Source of the DNA: Paenibacillus dendrobii | GTDB lineage: Bacteria > Bacillota > Bacilli > Paenibacillales > Paenibacillaceae | Assembly (NCBI RefSeq): GCF_009807035.1 | Contig: NZ_WUBI01000001.1 | Coordinates: 992,001-1,056,000, forward strand | Direction of reading: 5' to 3' | DNA: 64,000 nt | In this document: positions 35,701-45,550 of the stretch, piece after piece | How the letters are laid out: every line of letters starts with the position of its first letter | Numbering within the stretch: the stretch's first letter is position 1 | Position numbers and translations under genes: made by a program | The notes under the pieces: generated by a model | Database searches by the model: none | Seen by the model: the letters and a program-made list of their open reading frames with translations, nothing else | Told to the model about the DNA's origin: nothing

Positions 35701-36840
35701 TTATAAACCTAATTTATGGCCCTTTTCCAGACGCTGAATCTGCTTTTCACCACTGTCTGCCATTTCACGGAATTGATTGATCGTATCGCGCATTTTAGGC
35801 AATGCTTCCTGCTTGTAGGTGCTGATGGAATCCAAAGCGGACAACACATCCGTAAAGGCTTGTTTCAACGTATCTACCGAAATACTGGCCTGAAGCGCTT
35901 GCTTCTGAATCTCGGCCCCTTGGTTTTTCAACATTCTCGACGTGCTGGAGATCAGTTCATTCGTCGTTTGATTTAAAAGTTCGATTTTCTTCAGGACAAT
36001 CTTTTGATTATAGAGCGCACTGGCAACCGTTACGGAAATCTTAAGCGCCGAAACTGTAACGTTCTTCGCTCTGTCCACTCCGCGGATCAGTTCCTTGTTG
36101 TTGCGGATGACCACTTCAATTGCCATGATCCCCTGCTGGTTGACGACCAGCATCTGTTGCAGATCCATAACCCGCTGCCGCAGCGGAAACAGAACTTCTT
36201 CGGTAATGAAGCGGATTTTATCTGGATCCTCGTTGCGCAACTTTGCGGCTTCGATCTGCGATTCAATCGATTCGTCCATCAGTCCGCCAAGCTGGATTTC
36301 CTTTTGGAGCTTTTTCGTCAATTCCCGAAGCGTCTGCTGCTCAATCTCCAGCGTGGTATTGTCATTCTTAAGGGTTTGCTTTCCTTTATCCAAGGAGACC
36401 ACGATATCCGCAATGACACTATCCGCTTTCTCGAATCTCAAGAAATAGGCACGAAGCGGGTTGAAGAGCTTACCTAGAAGGCCCGTTTTCGCAAAGTCTA
36501 CCACGCTCGGATCCAAGTCCTTCAATTGTGTATGCAGTTCGGCCAGCCCTTTGGCGACATCCCCGCCCTCGTCACCCGTTTTGGATAGTTTGCCTACCGA
36601 AACCTGAAGCAGGGCGTTTTTATCCGAGGATACTTTCATCGTATTCAAACCGAAAGCATCGATGGATTGCAGAATTTCTTTCCGTTTATCCAGCGATTCG
36701 ATATCGAGATCCATGATCGCAGCCACATTGGAATCCGCCAGCTCCTGGAGTTTTGCAACCTCTTCAGGTACCGGTTTTACCTCTTCCTCAATCGCTGCTT
36801 TAATTTCGTCCGGACTTGCTACTTCCATCGAAAATGACAT
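35701..36840 (-). CDS. telA: TelA/YaaN-family toxic-anion-resistance protein
   Basis: 379 residues, mostly helical with coiled-coil segments (about 150-190 and 235-330). Family landmarks include PLRAYFLRFEKADSVIADIV, QQMLVVNQQGIMAIEVVIRNN, and RAKNVTVSALKISVTVASAL near 250-275. TelA proteins are cytoplasmic and linked to tellurite and other stress, but the mechanism is not known. It is the last gene of an operon with an XpaC-like membrane protein and a VWA protein; Bacillus has yaaN beside xpaC. Confidence 0.9.
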   Translation of the reverse strand: MSFSMEVASPDEIKAAIEEEVKPVPEEVAKLQELADSNVAAIMDLDIESLDKRKEILQSIDAFGLNTMKVSSDKNALLQVSVGKLSKTGDEGGDVAKGLAELHTQLKDLDPSVVDFAKTGLLGKLFNPLRAYFLRFEKADSVIADIVVSLDKGKQTLKNDNTTLEIEQQTLRELTKKLQKEIQLGGLMDESIESQIEAAKLRNEDPDKIRFITEEVLFPLRQRVMDLQQMLVVNQQGIMAIEVVIRNNKELIRGVDRAKNVTVSALKISVTVASALYNQKIVLKKIELLNQTTNELISSTSRMLKNQGAEIQKQALQASISVDTLKQAFTDVLSALDSISTYKQEALPKMRDTINQFREMADSGEKQIQRLEKGHKLGL

Positions 36841-36881
36841 CTTAATCCCCCTCTAGTGATTTGTATGATTCACAGTATTCG

Positions 36882-38567
36882 TTACATCTGAACGTTAAAC
36901 AGGTTTCCGATTTTGTAGACTACATCGTCCGTATCTGCGTTGATGCTGGCCGCTTCGTTAATACTGGAGATGTTCTGCAGCGCTTTAATGTTCGCATTGT
37001 ATCCTATGGTGTAAATCGGAACCTTGTAGGCCTCGATCAGGCTCTTAATGTCTTTGAGCGTATGCCCTTCATTCGTTTCGCCATCGCTCAGAACGAAGAT
37101 TAGAGGTTTACTCGAAGGATGAACGGCTAGCTCTTCCTGCAGCATTTTCAAAGCTACAACAATTCCATCGAATGTAGCCGTACCCCCACTGGCTTGCAAA
37201 CTGTCGACCGCCCCGACGAACATGGACTGCTGATTCGTGTCATATTTGGCAATCGGCAAATTGATAGTGACATCGCTTGAGTAAGAAACAAGACCGATAC
37301 TATTGTCTCTCCCCAAATATTTCTGGCCTTTGAGCAAAGACTCTTTCAGGCGATTCAACGGCTCACCTGCCATGCTGCCGGATACATCCGTCACGAATAC
37401 TGCGGCAATCGGTTTATTTCCGTTTTTCTTTTCCTTCCATAACTTTTGTGCGGCTGTCAGAATATTGCCATCCACTGCGGCAAGCTCCGATTTGTAATCC
37501 TCAAGGTTATTAAAGCCCTTATCCTTTGCCGCTGATTGATATTTGTCCTGTGCAACAAAGTCGGCAAACTTCTTGAGAATATCCCGCTTATTCTGAGGCA
37601 AATCGCCTAATGCGTATAGCGGGCTATCATGTCTTGCGCCAAATGGCGTGAAAACATAGCCGCCCTTCAAGTCTGGCGCATTCAGGAACGTTTGATATTC
37701 CAATACGAACCCGTCAAGCATGCCCGATTTGGCAGCATCCCGCATTTGGATGGTCGTTGAAGCCGTAAATGGTACGTTGGCCTGGAATTTCTCAAATCCT
37801 TGAACGGCCTTTTCCCCCAAAATATTTGAACTATCAAAGGTGTTGAGCGCCGTAACAAGAAAATTCAATCCGGTTGAGCTGGCAAACGGATCGGTATACC
37901 CCATCGAAAATTCGTTGTTTGCGATCGCTTCGGTGACGGTTTTGACATTCACGGCTCCGTATTTTTCCACTAATGCGTCGTGCTTGGATTTCGATAATAC
38001 AATGCCGGGAATATTCCCGACGAGGCGTTTCGATACAAGCTGCGTTTTGACACCGCTTGCCTTGATCATCTCGCCCCATAATTCATTGGATGGCGTAATG
38101 GCATCCGGTATGTATTTTTTGGATTTAATATAATCAACGCCGGTTCCGGAAGCTATATTGCGGATTTTTACAGATACCGGTTTTCCGTTTACGCTGATGT
38201 TAGCCTGGTTAAAGTCTTTTGCTACATCCGATAACCACCCGTCAACCCCTGTTCCCCCCTTCTCCGGAGAAGAGAAGATCTCAACGAAATTATTGGTTGT
38301 GTTATTGACTGTGATCGGGAACTTGTTGATATCCGGTAAGGAATCCCCCACATCTGCCGGATTCAAATCGATTTGTCCTTTCACGGGTGTGTCGGTCGTT
38401 ACCGAGATGTTGGAATAGAGTTTGTTTAATCGCTTGGCGGCATCTTCAGCAGTCACCTGCATTTTTGTTTTCCCCAAATTTGAGGTCATGTTGACCCCAA
38501 CGTACACCAGAACGAATACGATAACCAAAATGATTCCGGATATAAGGAAAAATTTCTTCTTTGCCAT
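36882..38567 (-). CDS. Membrane-anchored protein with PBP2-type binding domain and VWA domain
   Basis: 561 residues. One membrane anchor (about 7-27), then a solute-binding-like domain (about 90-380) with VEIFSSPEKGG and SMGYTDPFAS, and a C-terminal von Willebrand A domain (386-561). The VWA MIDAS motif is intact: DVSGSMAG (394-401), a TFDG threonine and LSDGETNEG. The anchored part faces outside. The gene is 12 nt after the XpaC-like gene and 41 nt before telA. Metal-dependent binding to a partner is expected from MIDAS; the rest is inference. Confidence 0.88.
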   Translation of the reverse strand: MAKKKFFLISGIILVIVFVLVYVGVNMTSNLGKTKMQVTAEDAAKRLNKLYSNISVTTDTPVKGQIDLNPADVGDSLPDINKFPITVNNTTNNFVEIFSSPEKGGTGVDGWLSDVAKDFNQANISVNGKPVSVKIRNIASGTGVDYIKSKKYIPDAITPSNELWGEMIKASGVKTQLVSKRLVGNIPGIVLSKSKHDALVEKYGAVNVKTVTEAIANNEFSMGYTDPFASSTGLNFLVTALNTFDSSNILGEKAVQGFEKFQANVPFTASTTIQMRDAAKSGMLDGFVLEYQTFLNAPDLKGGYVFTPFGARHDSPLYALGDLPQNKRDILKKFADFVAQDKYQSAAKDKGFNNLEDYKSELAAVDGNILTAAQKLWKEKKNGNKPIAAVFVTDVSGSMAGEPLNRLKESLLKGQKYLGRDNSIGLVSYSSDVTINLPIAKYDTNQQSMFVGAVDSLQASGGTATFDGIVVALKMLQEELAVHPSSKPLIFVLSDGETNEGHTLKDIKSLIEAYKVPIYTIGYNANIKALQNISSINEAASINADTDDVVYKIGNLFNVQM

Positions 38568-38579
38568 TCACTGCACCTC

Positions 38580-39482
38580 TCACTGTTTATAATATTTGGT
38601 TTGCTTAATCAAAGAGTCGATCTCCTGCATGCACGGCATATTGTCGATATCCCCCGGCTCAAAACTGTCCAGACGCGAGATTTCTACCAGAAGCTTATCC
38701 AGCTTCAGCAAAATCTCCTCATTCGTGCTTAAGGACCCTCTCATGAATGACAGGAACTCGTTGTACACATTCGTCTTTTCCTGCAGCAATTCACGGGAGA
38801 ATTTGGTCGGCTTCTGGTTCATGACGATCAGAAACTCCGACTCGTCGAAGATGCTCAATCTGTTCAAAATGCTTTTAACGTTAAGATAAAAGAGCTTTTC
38901 GACCTCATAAGTTACGGATGAAAACTTTTTGTAACTCAGCTCTGTCTCATCAAACCGCTGATTCAGCACATTCAGCAAGGTGCCCCGCTTCTTTTTCATG
39001 CGTTCCAGCTGCTCCAGCGCAAGCGTGATGTCCTCTTCCAGCGTTTTTACGTGTTTGTATTGATTTAAGCCTTCCACATAGTCTTCGTGCGTTTTGATTT
39101 CTTTGACGGGTACAACGATCGGTGGCTTGAACAGCAGGACATAACTCCCGTACAGCAAAGCGATTGCGCTGGCAAGCAGCAAGGTAATACCAAACGCAGT
39201 CGAGAGGGCGCTTCCTCCGATCTCAACTCCCAGAAATCCGGGTGAAAGCACCAGAATGTTCAAAGCCAATATTCCTAGAATCAGTCCCAGAAATTTTATG
39301 TACTTCATTTGCTTCAATACCTTTTCCTCCTCTACCCCCATCAGGAATCGCTGGAAGTATACTAATCCGTGATCCTTTATGTCCAAGAATGTGTATCTTG
39401 CATCAAAACGATTCCCGGGTTGGAACCCTTCAGTTGAAGTTGACGCTTTTACCGTGTTATCAGCGACAGCTATCATCGTCAC
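38580..39482 (-). CDS. XpaC-like membrane protein with coiled-coil tail
   Basis: 300 residues. Two membrane segments (about 62-82 and 92-118) follow a soluble N-terminus, and the remaining 180 residues are charged helices with coiled-coil character (VKTLEEDITLALEQLERMKKK). The layout and its place beside telA match the XpaC partner of TelA in Bacillus, though it is longer and the sequence match is only suggestive. Start is GTG 39482 or ATG 39476, with no good ribosome site in view. First gene of the three-gene operon. Confidence 0.7.
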   Translation of the reverse strand: MTMIAVADNTVKASTSTEGFQPGNRFDARYTFLDIKDHGLVYFQRFLMGVEEEKVLKQMKYIKFLGLILGILALNILVLSPGFLGVEIGGSALSTAFGITLLLASAIALLYGSYVLLFKPPIVVPVKEIKTHEDYVEGLNQYKHVKTLEEDITLALEQLERMKKKRGTLLNVLNQRFDETELSYKKFSSVTYEVEKLFYLNVKSILNRLSIFDESEFLIVMNQKPTKFSRELLQEKTNVYNEFLSFMRGSLSTNEEILLKLDKLLVEISRLDSFEPGDIDNMPCMQEIDSLIKQTKYYKQ

Positions 39483-39850
39483 GATTCGTTCACGGTCTTT
39501 GAAAAATCGGTAGACTCAGTTCTTGATTTGTCCCTTTATGTAAAAAATCGGGGTGGAGTTATCCCAAGGGATGCTAATATCACTGCTTTATACCTACGTT
39601 GTATTCCCGGATCGGTTCCATCCGATATCCTAAATTGAAGAATGATCTATCCGTTCCCCTCCCATTCCGGCAGTCTTCCAGCCATCAGACTGACCTGTAA
39701 ACATTGCTTTTGAATCTTAATGTCTTCCACGATTGCTTAGAATGACCGCAACAAGAAAATTGTACCATAAGGACCATGTATCATCATATGCAATTGGCGA
39801 ATTTTTTTGCTCATCAATGATTTCTTTCACAACAAAAAAAGCCGCATTCG
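39483..39850. other. Non-coding stretch upstream of the TelA operon
   Basis: No supported gene. It should hold the promoter of the XpaC-VWA-TelA operon on the minus strand, but I cannot assign -35/-10 boxes with confidence. Frames are broken throughout, as in the pseudogene beside it. Confidence 0.4.
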
Positions 39851-40135
39851 CGACTTTGGAGAGAACTCGGATTTCAAGCCCGCAGCTCCGTAGAAGGTAA
39901 TGACAGCCACGGTAGCTGCGTAAATGCAGTCACCCCTTCGTGAAAATATGTTTCACTCTGATAACCATCTCTTCTGCTCTCAACGAAACGGTTGTTTTCG
40001 TAATCAAATTTTTGTTGCTCAAGGTCTTTGTTGGCAAATGACTTAACAACTCTGATCCCCGAGAGCGTATCTTCAACTTGCGCATAGATATCACCGATCC
40101 GTTCTTTTGAATCTTACATTTCAATCATATTCCGA
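39851..40135 (-). pseudogene. Remnant of an ABC exporter transmembrane domain
   Basis: The minus strand encodes ERIGDIYAQVEDTLSGIR, then VVKSFANKDLEQQKF and SETYFHEGVTAFTQL, which is typical of MsbA/YfiB-type exporters. After FTQL the homologous sequence continues in another frame (TVAVITFYGAAGLKSEF), and a TAA stop lies just before the first block (IEM-stop-DSKERIG). Both flanking parts of the gene are missing. It is a decayed fragment of about 90 codons. Bordering terminator hairpins belong to other genes. Confidence 0.8.
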
Positions 40136-40171
40136 TCTTTTGCTTTTGGGAAAATAAAGTTTATGTATAAT

Positions 40172-40207
40172 TAAAAAATATCAAAGGCTGCCGATTCTCG
40201 GGCAGCG
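40172..40207 (-). terminator. Second hairpin after the alcohol dehydrogenase gene
   Basis: GCTGCC / GGCAGC stem, followed on the minus strand by CTTTGATATTTTTT. Confidence 0.55.
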
Positions 40208-40237
40208 TTATGAATTGGCGAATGTTGTATTTCAATA

Positions 40238-40279
40238 CAAAAAGCCGGTAAGCGAATCCTACATTCGCTTCCGGCTTTA
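40238..40279 (-). terminator. Terminator after the alcohol dehydrogenase gene
   Basis: AAGCCGG-AAGCGAAT pairs with ATTCGCTT-A-CCGGCTT, then TTTG on the minus strand. Confidence 0.8.
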
Positions 40280-40291
40280 CGATAAGAGTCC

Positions 40292-41311
40292 TTACAGGCT
40301 CATATTTACGAGTATTTTGCACTGCTTGCGGTCTTTGGTGAGCTGCTCAAATCCTTTTTCCACAATATCGTCCAATGCGATCATACTGGTGATAACCGCG
40401 TTGCCATTGATAGCTCCGCTCGCAAGCAGGTTGATAACCTCAGGGAACAGATTATTGTAAGCATAGGACCCGCTGATTTTGGCTTCGGTTTTAACAATGA
40501 TGCTAGGGTTAAAGTTTACCGGTTTCTCCCACAAGCTGACAATTTTAAACTCGCCTCCAGGTCTGACGATCATAATGCCAGACTCGAATGTGGCTTGTAC
40601 GCCAGCAGCATCATAAGCAACGTCTACGCCGCCGTCCGTCATCTCGTTGATAAGCTGAACAGCGTCCGTCGTGACCGGGTTGATGACATGTGTAGCTCCA
40701 AGCTCAAGCGCTTTATCTCTGCGTTCTTCAGATACTTCCACAACGAATATCCGACCTGCGCCTGCCGCCTTCACCGCTTGCAGAAGCAACAGACCGATAG
40801 GACCAGCGCCCAAAATGGCTACGGAATCACCCAGGTTTAATTGGCTTTGACGGACTGCATGTACTGCAACGGCTGTTGGTTCAACCAGTGCGCCAAGCTC
40901 AAGGCTCATGTTTTGAGGCAAAACAAACACGTTTTCTGCTCTGGCGACGGCGTATTCTGCAAAACCGCCAGAGAAGGAATAGCCATAACCTTGGGATTGG
41001 GTACAAAGATTGGACATTCCTCGTTTGCAATTCTTACAGTGTCCGCAAGGAATGAGCGGTTCCACCGCAACTTTGTCACCGACCATGATCCCTTCAACAC
41101 CTTCGCCGACTTCCGTAACCACGCCAGAGAATTCGTGACCAAGTACGGGCTGTTTACGGATTGGATAAATACCGGCCAAATATTCATGCATGTCGCTTCC
41201 GCAGATTCCTGCAAATTCGACTTTAACTTTAACCGTCCCCGGCTGCAATTCAGGAATTTCAATATTCTCTACCCGGATATCTCTGGCGCCGTAAATGTGT
41301 GCTGCTTTCAT
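40292..41311 (-). CDS. Zinc-dependent alcohol dehydrogenase (2,3-butanediol/polyol type)
   Basis: 339 residues of the medium-chain dehydrogenase family. Catalytic zinc motif GICGSDMHEY and GHEFSGVV; structural zinc cysteines in CGHCKNCKRGMSNLC; NAD-binding GAGPIGLLLLQAV (about 170-182) with an acidic residue after the second strand (VVEVSEER), pointing to NAD(H). It is similar in plan to 2,3-butanediol and sorbitol dehydrogenases. It lies 12 nt after a tetR gene and should be in its operon. ATG 41311 has GAGGAG 9 nt upstream. Confidence 0.88.
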   Translation of the reverse strand: MKAAHIYGARDIRVENIEIPELQPGTVKVKVEFAGICGSDMHEYLAGIYPIRKQPVLGHEFSGVVTEVGEGVEGIMVGDKVAVEPLIPCGHCKNCKRGMSNLCTQSQGYGYSFSGGFAEYAVARAENVFVLPQNMSLELGALVEPTAVAVHAVRQSQLNLGDSVAILGAGPIGLLLLQAVKAAGAGRIFVVEVSEERRDKALELGATHVINPVTTDAVQLINEMTDGGVDVAYDAAGVQATFESGIMIVRPGGEFKIVSLWEKPVNFNPSIIVKTEAKISGSYAYNNLFPEVINLLASGAINGNAVITSMIALDDIVEKGFEQLTKDRKQCKILVNMSL

Positions 41312-41323
41312 GATGTCAGCTCC

Positions 41324-41929
41324 TCAAATGTAATGGTTATCAATGCCTAATCCATTGAAAATAAACTGTACAGTAAGGCTGGCTGCTTGCTGCGATGATA
41401 CATTCTCCTGATTCTCCATCGGATTCAGATAAGGATCCAGCATGGAGGAAATGATCGTCCCCATCGTAAAATTCACGGCAAATTCAAGTGAAGGAAAACG
41501 AATGAATCCCAGATCCATTCCAGCTTTCAGAATAAGCCGAAGATGCTCCCAGGTTGGAAAAATGGCATAGGTCAGCTTCTCCACTCTTGGACTTTTCATC
41601 ATGAGCTCCTGCTGTAGAATACTGATTAAATGCCTTTCTTCATAACGATATTCCACAAACCTCTCAATGAAAGTACGCAGATCCGAAACGGGATCGGCAA
41701 GCTCATAGTTCATTTTGGCAAAATATTGCCGGAGCGGTTCGAACAAGGCATAGAAGACATTGTCTTTTCCACCGAAATGATAGGACACCAGCGCAAGCGA
41801 TACACCAGCCTCTTCGCAAATTTGTCTCACCGTCGTTCCCTCAAAACCTTTGAGGGCAAACAGCTTTTTAGCTGCCTGTAGGATAACGGCTTTCACGTCT
41901 TTATCTTTGACTTCATCCTTATTATTCAT
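41324..41929 (-). CDS. TetR-family transcriptional regulator
   Basis: 201 residues from ATG 41929 (GGTGGG upstream). The N-terminal helix-turn-helix is VRQICEEAGVSLALVSYHFGGK with AVILQAAKKLFALKGFEGTT before it. The C-terminal ligand domain is of the CecR/YbiH-like type by eye. It heads an operon with a zinc alcohol dehydrogenase. Two copies of one palindrome upstream are the likely operators, so autoregulation is expected. Confidence 0.9.
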   Translation of the reverse strand: MNNKDEVKDKDVKAVILQAAKKLFALKGFEGTTVRQICEEAGVSLALVSYHFGGKDNVFYALFEPLRQYFAKMNYELADPVSDLRTFIERFVEYRYEERHLISILQQELMMKSPRVEKLTYAIFPTWEHLRLILKAGMDLGFIRFPSLEFAVNFTMGTIISSMLDPYLNPMENQENVSSQQAASLTVQFIFNGLGIDNHYI

Positions 41930-41982
41930 GGTTAACCCACCCATCTGCTTGCAAGAAGCAATTTAAAAAATGCCGGACCCTA

Positions 41983-42000
41983 TTTGAACAGTTGTTCAAA
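41983..42000. promoter_or_regulatory. TetR operator, copy 1
   Basis: TTTGAACA-GT-TGTTCAAA, perfect 8-bp arms, 54 bp upstream of the tetR start. It shares 17 consecutive bases with the palindrome at 42196. Confidence 0.7.
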
Positions 42001-42195
42001 TCAATTCATGATTAACGTACCATTTGTTTGGGATGACGTCAATTTCCCAAAGGTATGGCTGCGGTCACATCATTTGATTTTCATGTACCGGATTTTTTGA
42101 TTCAAATATGAGTTGTTCACCAAATCATGAGGTCAAATGGAAATCAATGAAATTAGAACATTGCATAAAACTAAACAATTGTTTTGAACATATGT

Positions 42196-42213
42196 TTTGA
42201 ACAGTTGTTCAAC
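42196..42213. promoter_or_regulatory. TetR operator, copy 2
   Basis: TTTGAACAGTTGTTCAAC, the same palindrome with one end base changed. Extra TTTTGAACA half sites lie at 42182-42190. It is 110 bp upstream of the RCC1 gene and 266 bp upstream of tetR, so it could serve the divergent gene. Confidence 0.6.
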
Positions 42214-42323
42214 AAAGCAATTATACATCTGTGTCCGAAATGTGTCAACATTCCAGTTAGTACGTAACATTCTTCTACTTCCTCACGTCTGGATATCATA
42301 CAATCCATTATTTCGGAGGTTAA

Positions 42324-43820
42324 ATGATGAAGAAATCTCACTCTGCAACGATTAAGGTTACTGCATTTGTTATTGCTGCTGTACTCATATCTGGACAACC
42401 TTCAGCGGTTTCTGCAGAGATCGATGCCGCATCACAAGCTTTGAGCGTGTCCATACCTGTCAACAGCACCGTCAACGCAGGTACATCCTTTATTCAGACA
42501 ACAGCAGGCAATTACTTTTCGGTAGGATTACGCGCGGACGGTTCCGTATGGACATGGGGGAGAAATCTATATGGTGAACTGGGTATTCCGGATACGACCG
42601 CAGTCTCAAATATGAATGCTCCCGTACGTTTAAGCGCTCTTTCGGATATCACTTCCATTGCTTCCAGCGGATACGGGTATCAGCTGGGCGTCAAAAAAGA
42701 CGGTAGTGTATGGGAATGGGGCATTCATTCCGGATTAACCCGCGAGTCACAGCCGCCGCGTCAATTATCGCAAATCTCGGGCGCTTCCCAGGTCTCAACG
42801 TTGCAAGATTTCAGTTTTGCGCTTATGAAGGATGGCACCGTAAGCGCATGGAGTCGGGACCATGACACGGGGGAATCCACGAAGCCCTTCCGAATCGACG
42901 GTCTGAATAAAATAACACAACTGGATATCAGTAACGGAATGGTTTATGCACTTGATTCCTCGGGATCTGTCTGGATCTTTTCGGCTAGCCTAAAAGATAA
43001 GCAGCTCCTTCTCTCGTCTCCTTCCCGGATGAATGGATTACCAGCACTGAAGCAAATTTCAGTGTACCATTCCAGTAAGGCGTATGGAGTAGATGCCGAC
43101 GGAACCGCATGGGTATGGTCCGTAACGAACTCATCTGCTGCGATTAAGATTTCAAATAAGCCTTCTAAAATCTATCCTCAATTGAAAGCAAAGAGCATCA
43201 AAGCCGCCAACGGTTATGCTGTCCTTCTAACTCAGCAAGGCGAAGTATGGACATACGGTAAGAAACCGGCAGGTAAAGAAGGCAAGGTAAACGGGTTAAG
43301 CGGCATTGTATCCATAGCTGCCGGTGATACTCACGGTCTGGCGATCGACTCCCAAGGACAAGTCTGGGGATGGGGAGCCAATCAATGGAATGAGGTCGGA
43401 GTGCCTCGGAACACGCCGGATGGAATGATATATATTCCTCAGCGCATTCAGAAACCAATCACGGTTATCGTCAATGGAAAATTGCTTCCGGCGTCCTTCC
43501 CTTCTGTCATGACGAATAATCAGATCAGCATTCCTTTAAAGAATGTCGCAAAAGAGCTTGGAGCATCGCTTACTGTGACCACTTCCAGTACTGGTCAAAC
43601 AATATATAAGCTCCAATATAAGCAGACTGCAGTCACTTTCCAAATGGGATCCGCCGAAGCCCAAATGAATGGGCAAAAATTAATACTGTCCAGTCCGGTA
43701 TATGGAATGACGGGTGCTACGATGATTCCTGCCTCATTGCTCAGACCAATGGGCTTCGATGTCTCGTGGGACCCAAAACTCGCGGAACTATATATCAACG
43801 TTCCAAATGATTCGCAGTAA
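42324..43820 (+). CDS. Second secreted RCC1-repeat/CuAO-N-type protein
   Basis: 498 residues. Signal peptide about 1-33 (ending VSA). RCC1-like blades are clear: SVWTWGRNLYGELG, SVWEWG, TAWVWS, EVWTYG, QVWGWGANQWNEVG. The C-terminal module (about 375-498) has the copper-amine-oxidase N-type pattern (IPLKNVAKELGASL..., MIPASLLRPMGFDVSW). Layout and length equal the protein at 2457-3947, but the sequences have diverged strongly. Binding or wall association is inferred. ATG 42324 or 42327 follows GGAGGT. A TetR palindrome lies 110 bp upstream. Confidence 0.87.
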   Translation: MMKKSHSATIKVTAFVIAAVLISGQPSAVSAEIDAASQALSVSIPVNSTVNAGTSFIQTTAGNYFSVGLRADGSVWTWGRNLYGELGIPDTTAVSNMNAPVRLSALSDITSIASSGYGYQLGVKKDGSVWEWGIHSGLTRESQPPRQLSQISGASQVSTLQDFSFALMKDGTVSAWSRDHDTGESTKPFRIDGLNKITQLDISNGMVYALDSSGSVWIFSASLKDKQLLLSSPSRMNGLPALKQISVYHSSKAYGVDADGTAWVWSVTNSSAAIKISNKPSKIYPQLKAKSIKAANGYAVLLTQQGEVWTYGKKPAGKEGKVNGLSGIVSIAAGDTHGLAIDSQGQVWGWGANQWNEVGVPRNTPDGMIYIPQRIQKPITVIVNGKLLPASFPSVMTNNQISIPLKNVAKELGASLTVTTSSTGQTIYKLQYKQTAVTFQMGSAEAQMNGQKLILSSPVYGMTGATMIPASLLRPMGFDVSWDPKLAELYINVPNDSQ

Positions 43821-43825
43821 ATTAT

Positions 43826-43866
43826 AAAAGAAGCACATCCTGCATGACAGGATGTGCTTCTTATTT
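43826..43866. terminator. Bidirectional terminator
   Basis: AAGAAGCACATCCTG / CAGGATGTGCTTCTT stem between convergent genes. Confidence 0.88.
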
Positions 43867-43957
43867 AAATGTGGCGCCCCGTACGCTTCCGTAAAGACCT
43901 CTACCGGATAGTTTCAACTCATTTACTTTACCGATACACGCATGACCTGCACGGCAT

Positions 43958-44734
43958 TTAGCGTTTCAAAGATGTTGTGCTGACAACGCCGTACCGAGAT
44001 AACGCTTTGCGGCCAAGCATCGCCACCACCCGATCCGTTATGAAGCCCATCAGTCCGAGGCAAATAAGTCCAACGAAGATCCAATCGGTTCGGAAAAATA
44101 AACGGGAATTCCATATTAAGTAGCCCACACCCTCGTTGGAAGCAATCATCTCTGCACCAATTATGGCCATAAAGGATGTCCCCATAGCGAGTCGGATACC
44201 GGTGAATATGAAGGGAACCGTTGCCGGAATAACGACATGAATGACGATTTGCCATTCCGAAGCTCCCATGCTGCGTGCAGAGCGGATTTTATCCTCTTCG
44301 ACGGACATTACCCCGGTCAGCGTATTTAATATGACGATGAAAAATGTCGCATACATAATCAGCATCACTTTGGACGTCTCCCCGATGCCAAACCAGACAA
44401 GAAATAATGTAATAAATGCGATAGGGGGAATGAAACGGATAAAATTAAGAAACGGCTCGGCAAATATACGGATTACGCCCACCTTACCAATGACGATTCC
44501 GACTGGCACGGCAATCAAGCTGCCAAGTGTCCATCCCAGCAGAACCCGATAAGCGCTGATTCCGATATATTGAAGCAGTGTTCCATCCGACAGCAGTTCA
44601 TAACCGCCCTTGGCTGTATATATGGGTCCTGGTAATATCTCCGGGCCATATATTAACGAGGCCAATTGCCACAGGACCAATAGTGCGATCCAAAACAAAA
44701 CATGCAGCAACCCTTTCTTAGCTTTCACGTTCAT
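43958..44734 (-). CDS. ABC transporter permease, SsuC/TauC type
   Basis: 258 residues from ATG 44734 (GGAGG 9 nt upstream). Six membrane segments. The cytoplasmic coupling loop reads IRSARSMGASEWQIVIHVVIPATVP, with the EAA-like GAS core near residue 160. The family imports sulfonates, taurine, nitrate or related small compounds. It is the last gene of an operon with its ATPase, binding protein, an arylsulfotransferase and a MarR regulator, which favours a sulfonate or sulfate ester. Confidence 0.9.
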   Translation of the reverse strand: MNVKAKKGLLHVLFWIALLVLWQLASLIYGPEILPGPIYTAKGGYELLSDGTLLQYIGISAYRVLLGWTLGSLIAVPVGIVIGKVGVIRIFAEPFLNFIRFIPPIAFITLFLVWFGIGETSKVMLIMYATFFIVILNTLTGVMSVEEDKIRSARSMGASEWQIVIHVVIPATVPFIFTGIRLAMGTSFMAIIGAEMIASNEGVGYLIWNSRLFFRTDWIFVGLICLGLMGFITDRVVAMLGRKALSRYGVVSTTSLKR

Positions 44735-44759
44735 GGAGCATTTCCTCCGTTCCTCTCTT

Positions 44760-45536
<777 letters not shown>

Positions 45537-45550
45537 ATACTCCACCCTCC

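Noticed and set aside
39930..40124. 64-codon minus-strand ORF
   Set aside because: It is in the wrong frame relative to the exporter remnant, which explains the sequence better.
40841..41350. 169-codon plus-strand frame
   Set aside because: Antisense to the alcohol dehydrogenase gene, whose zinc and NAD motifs are intact.
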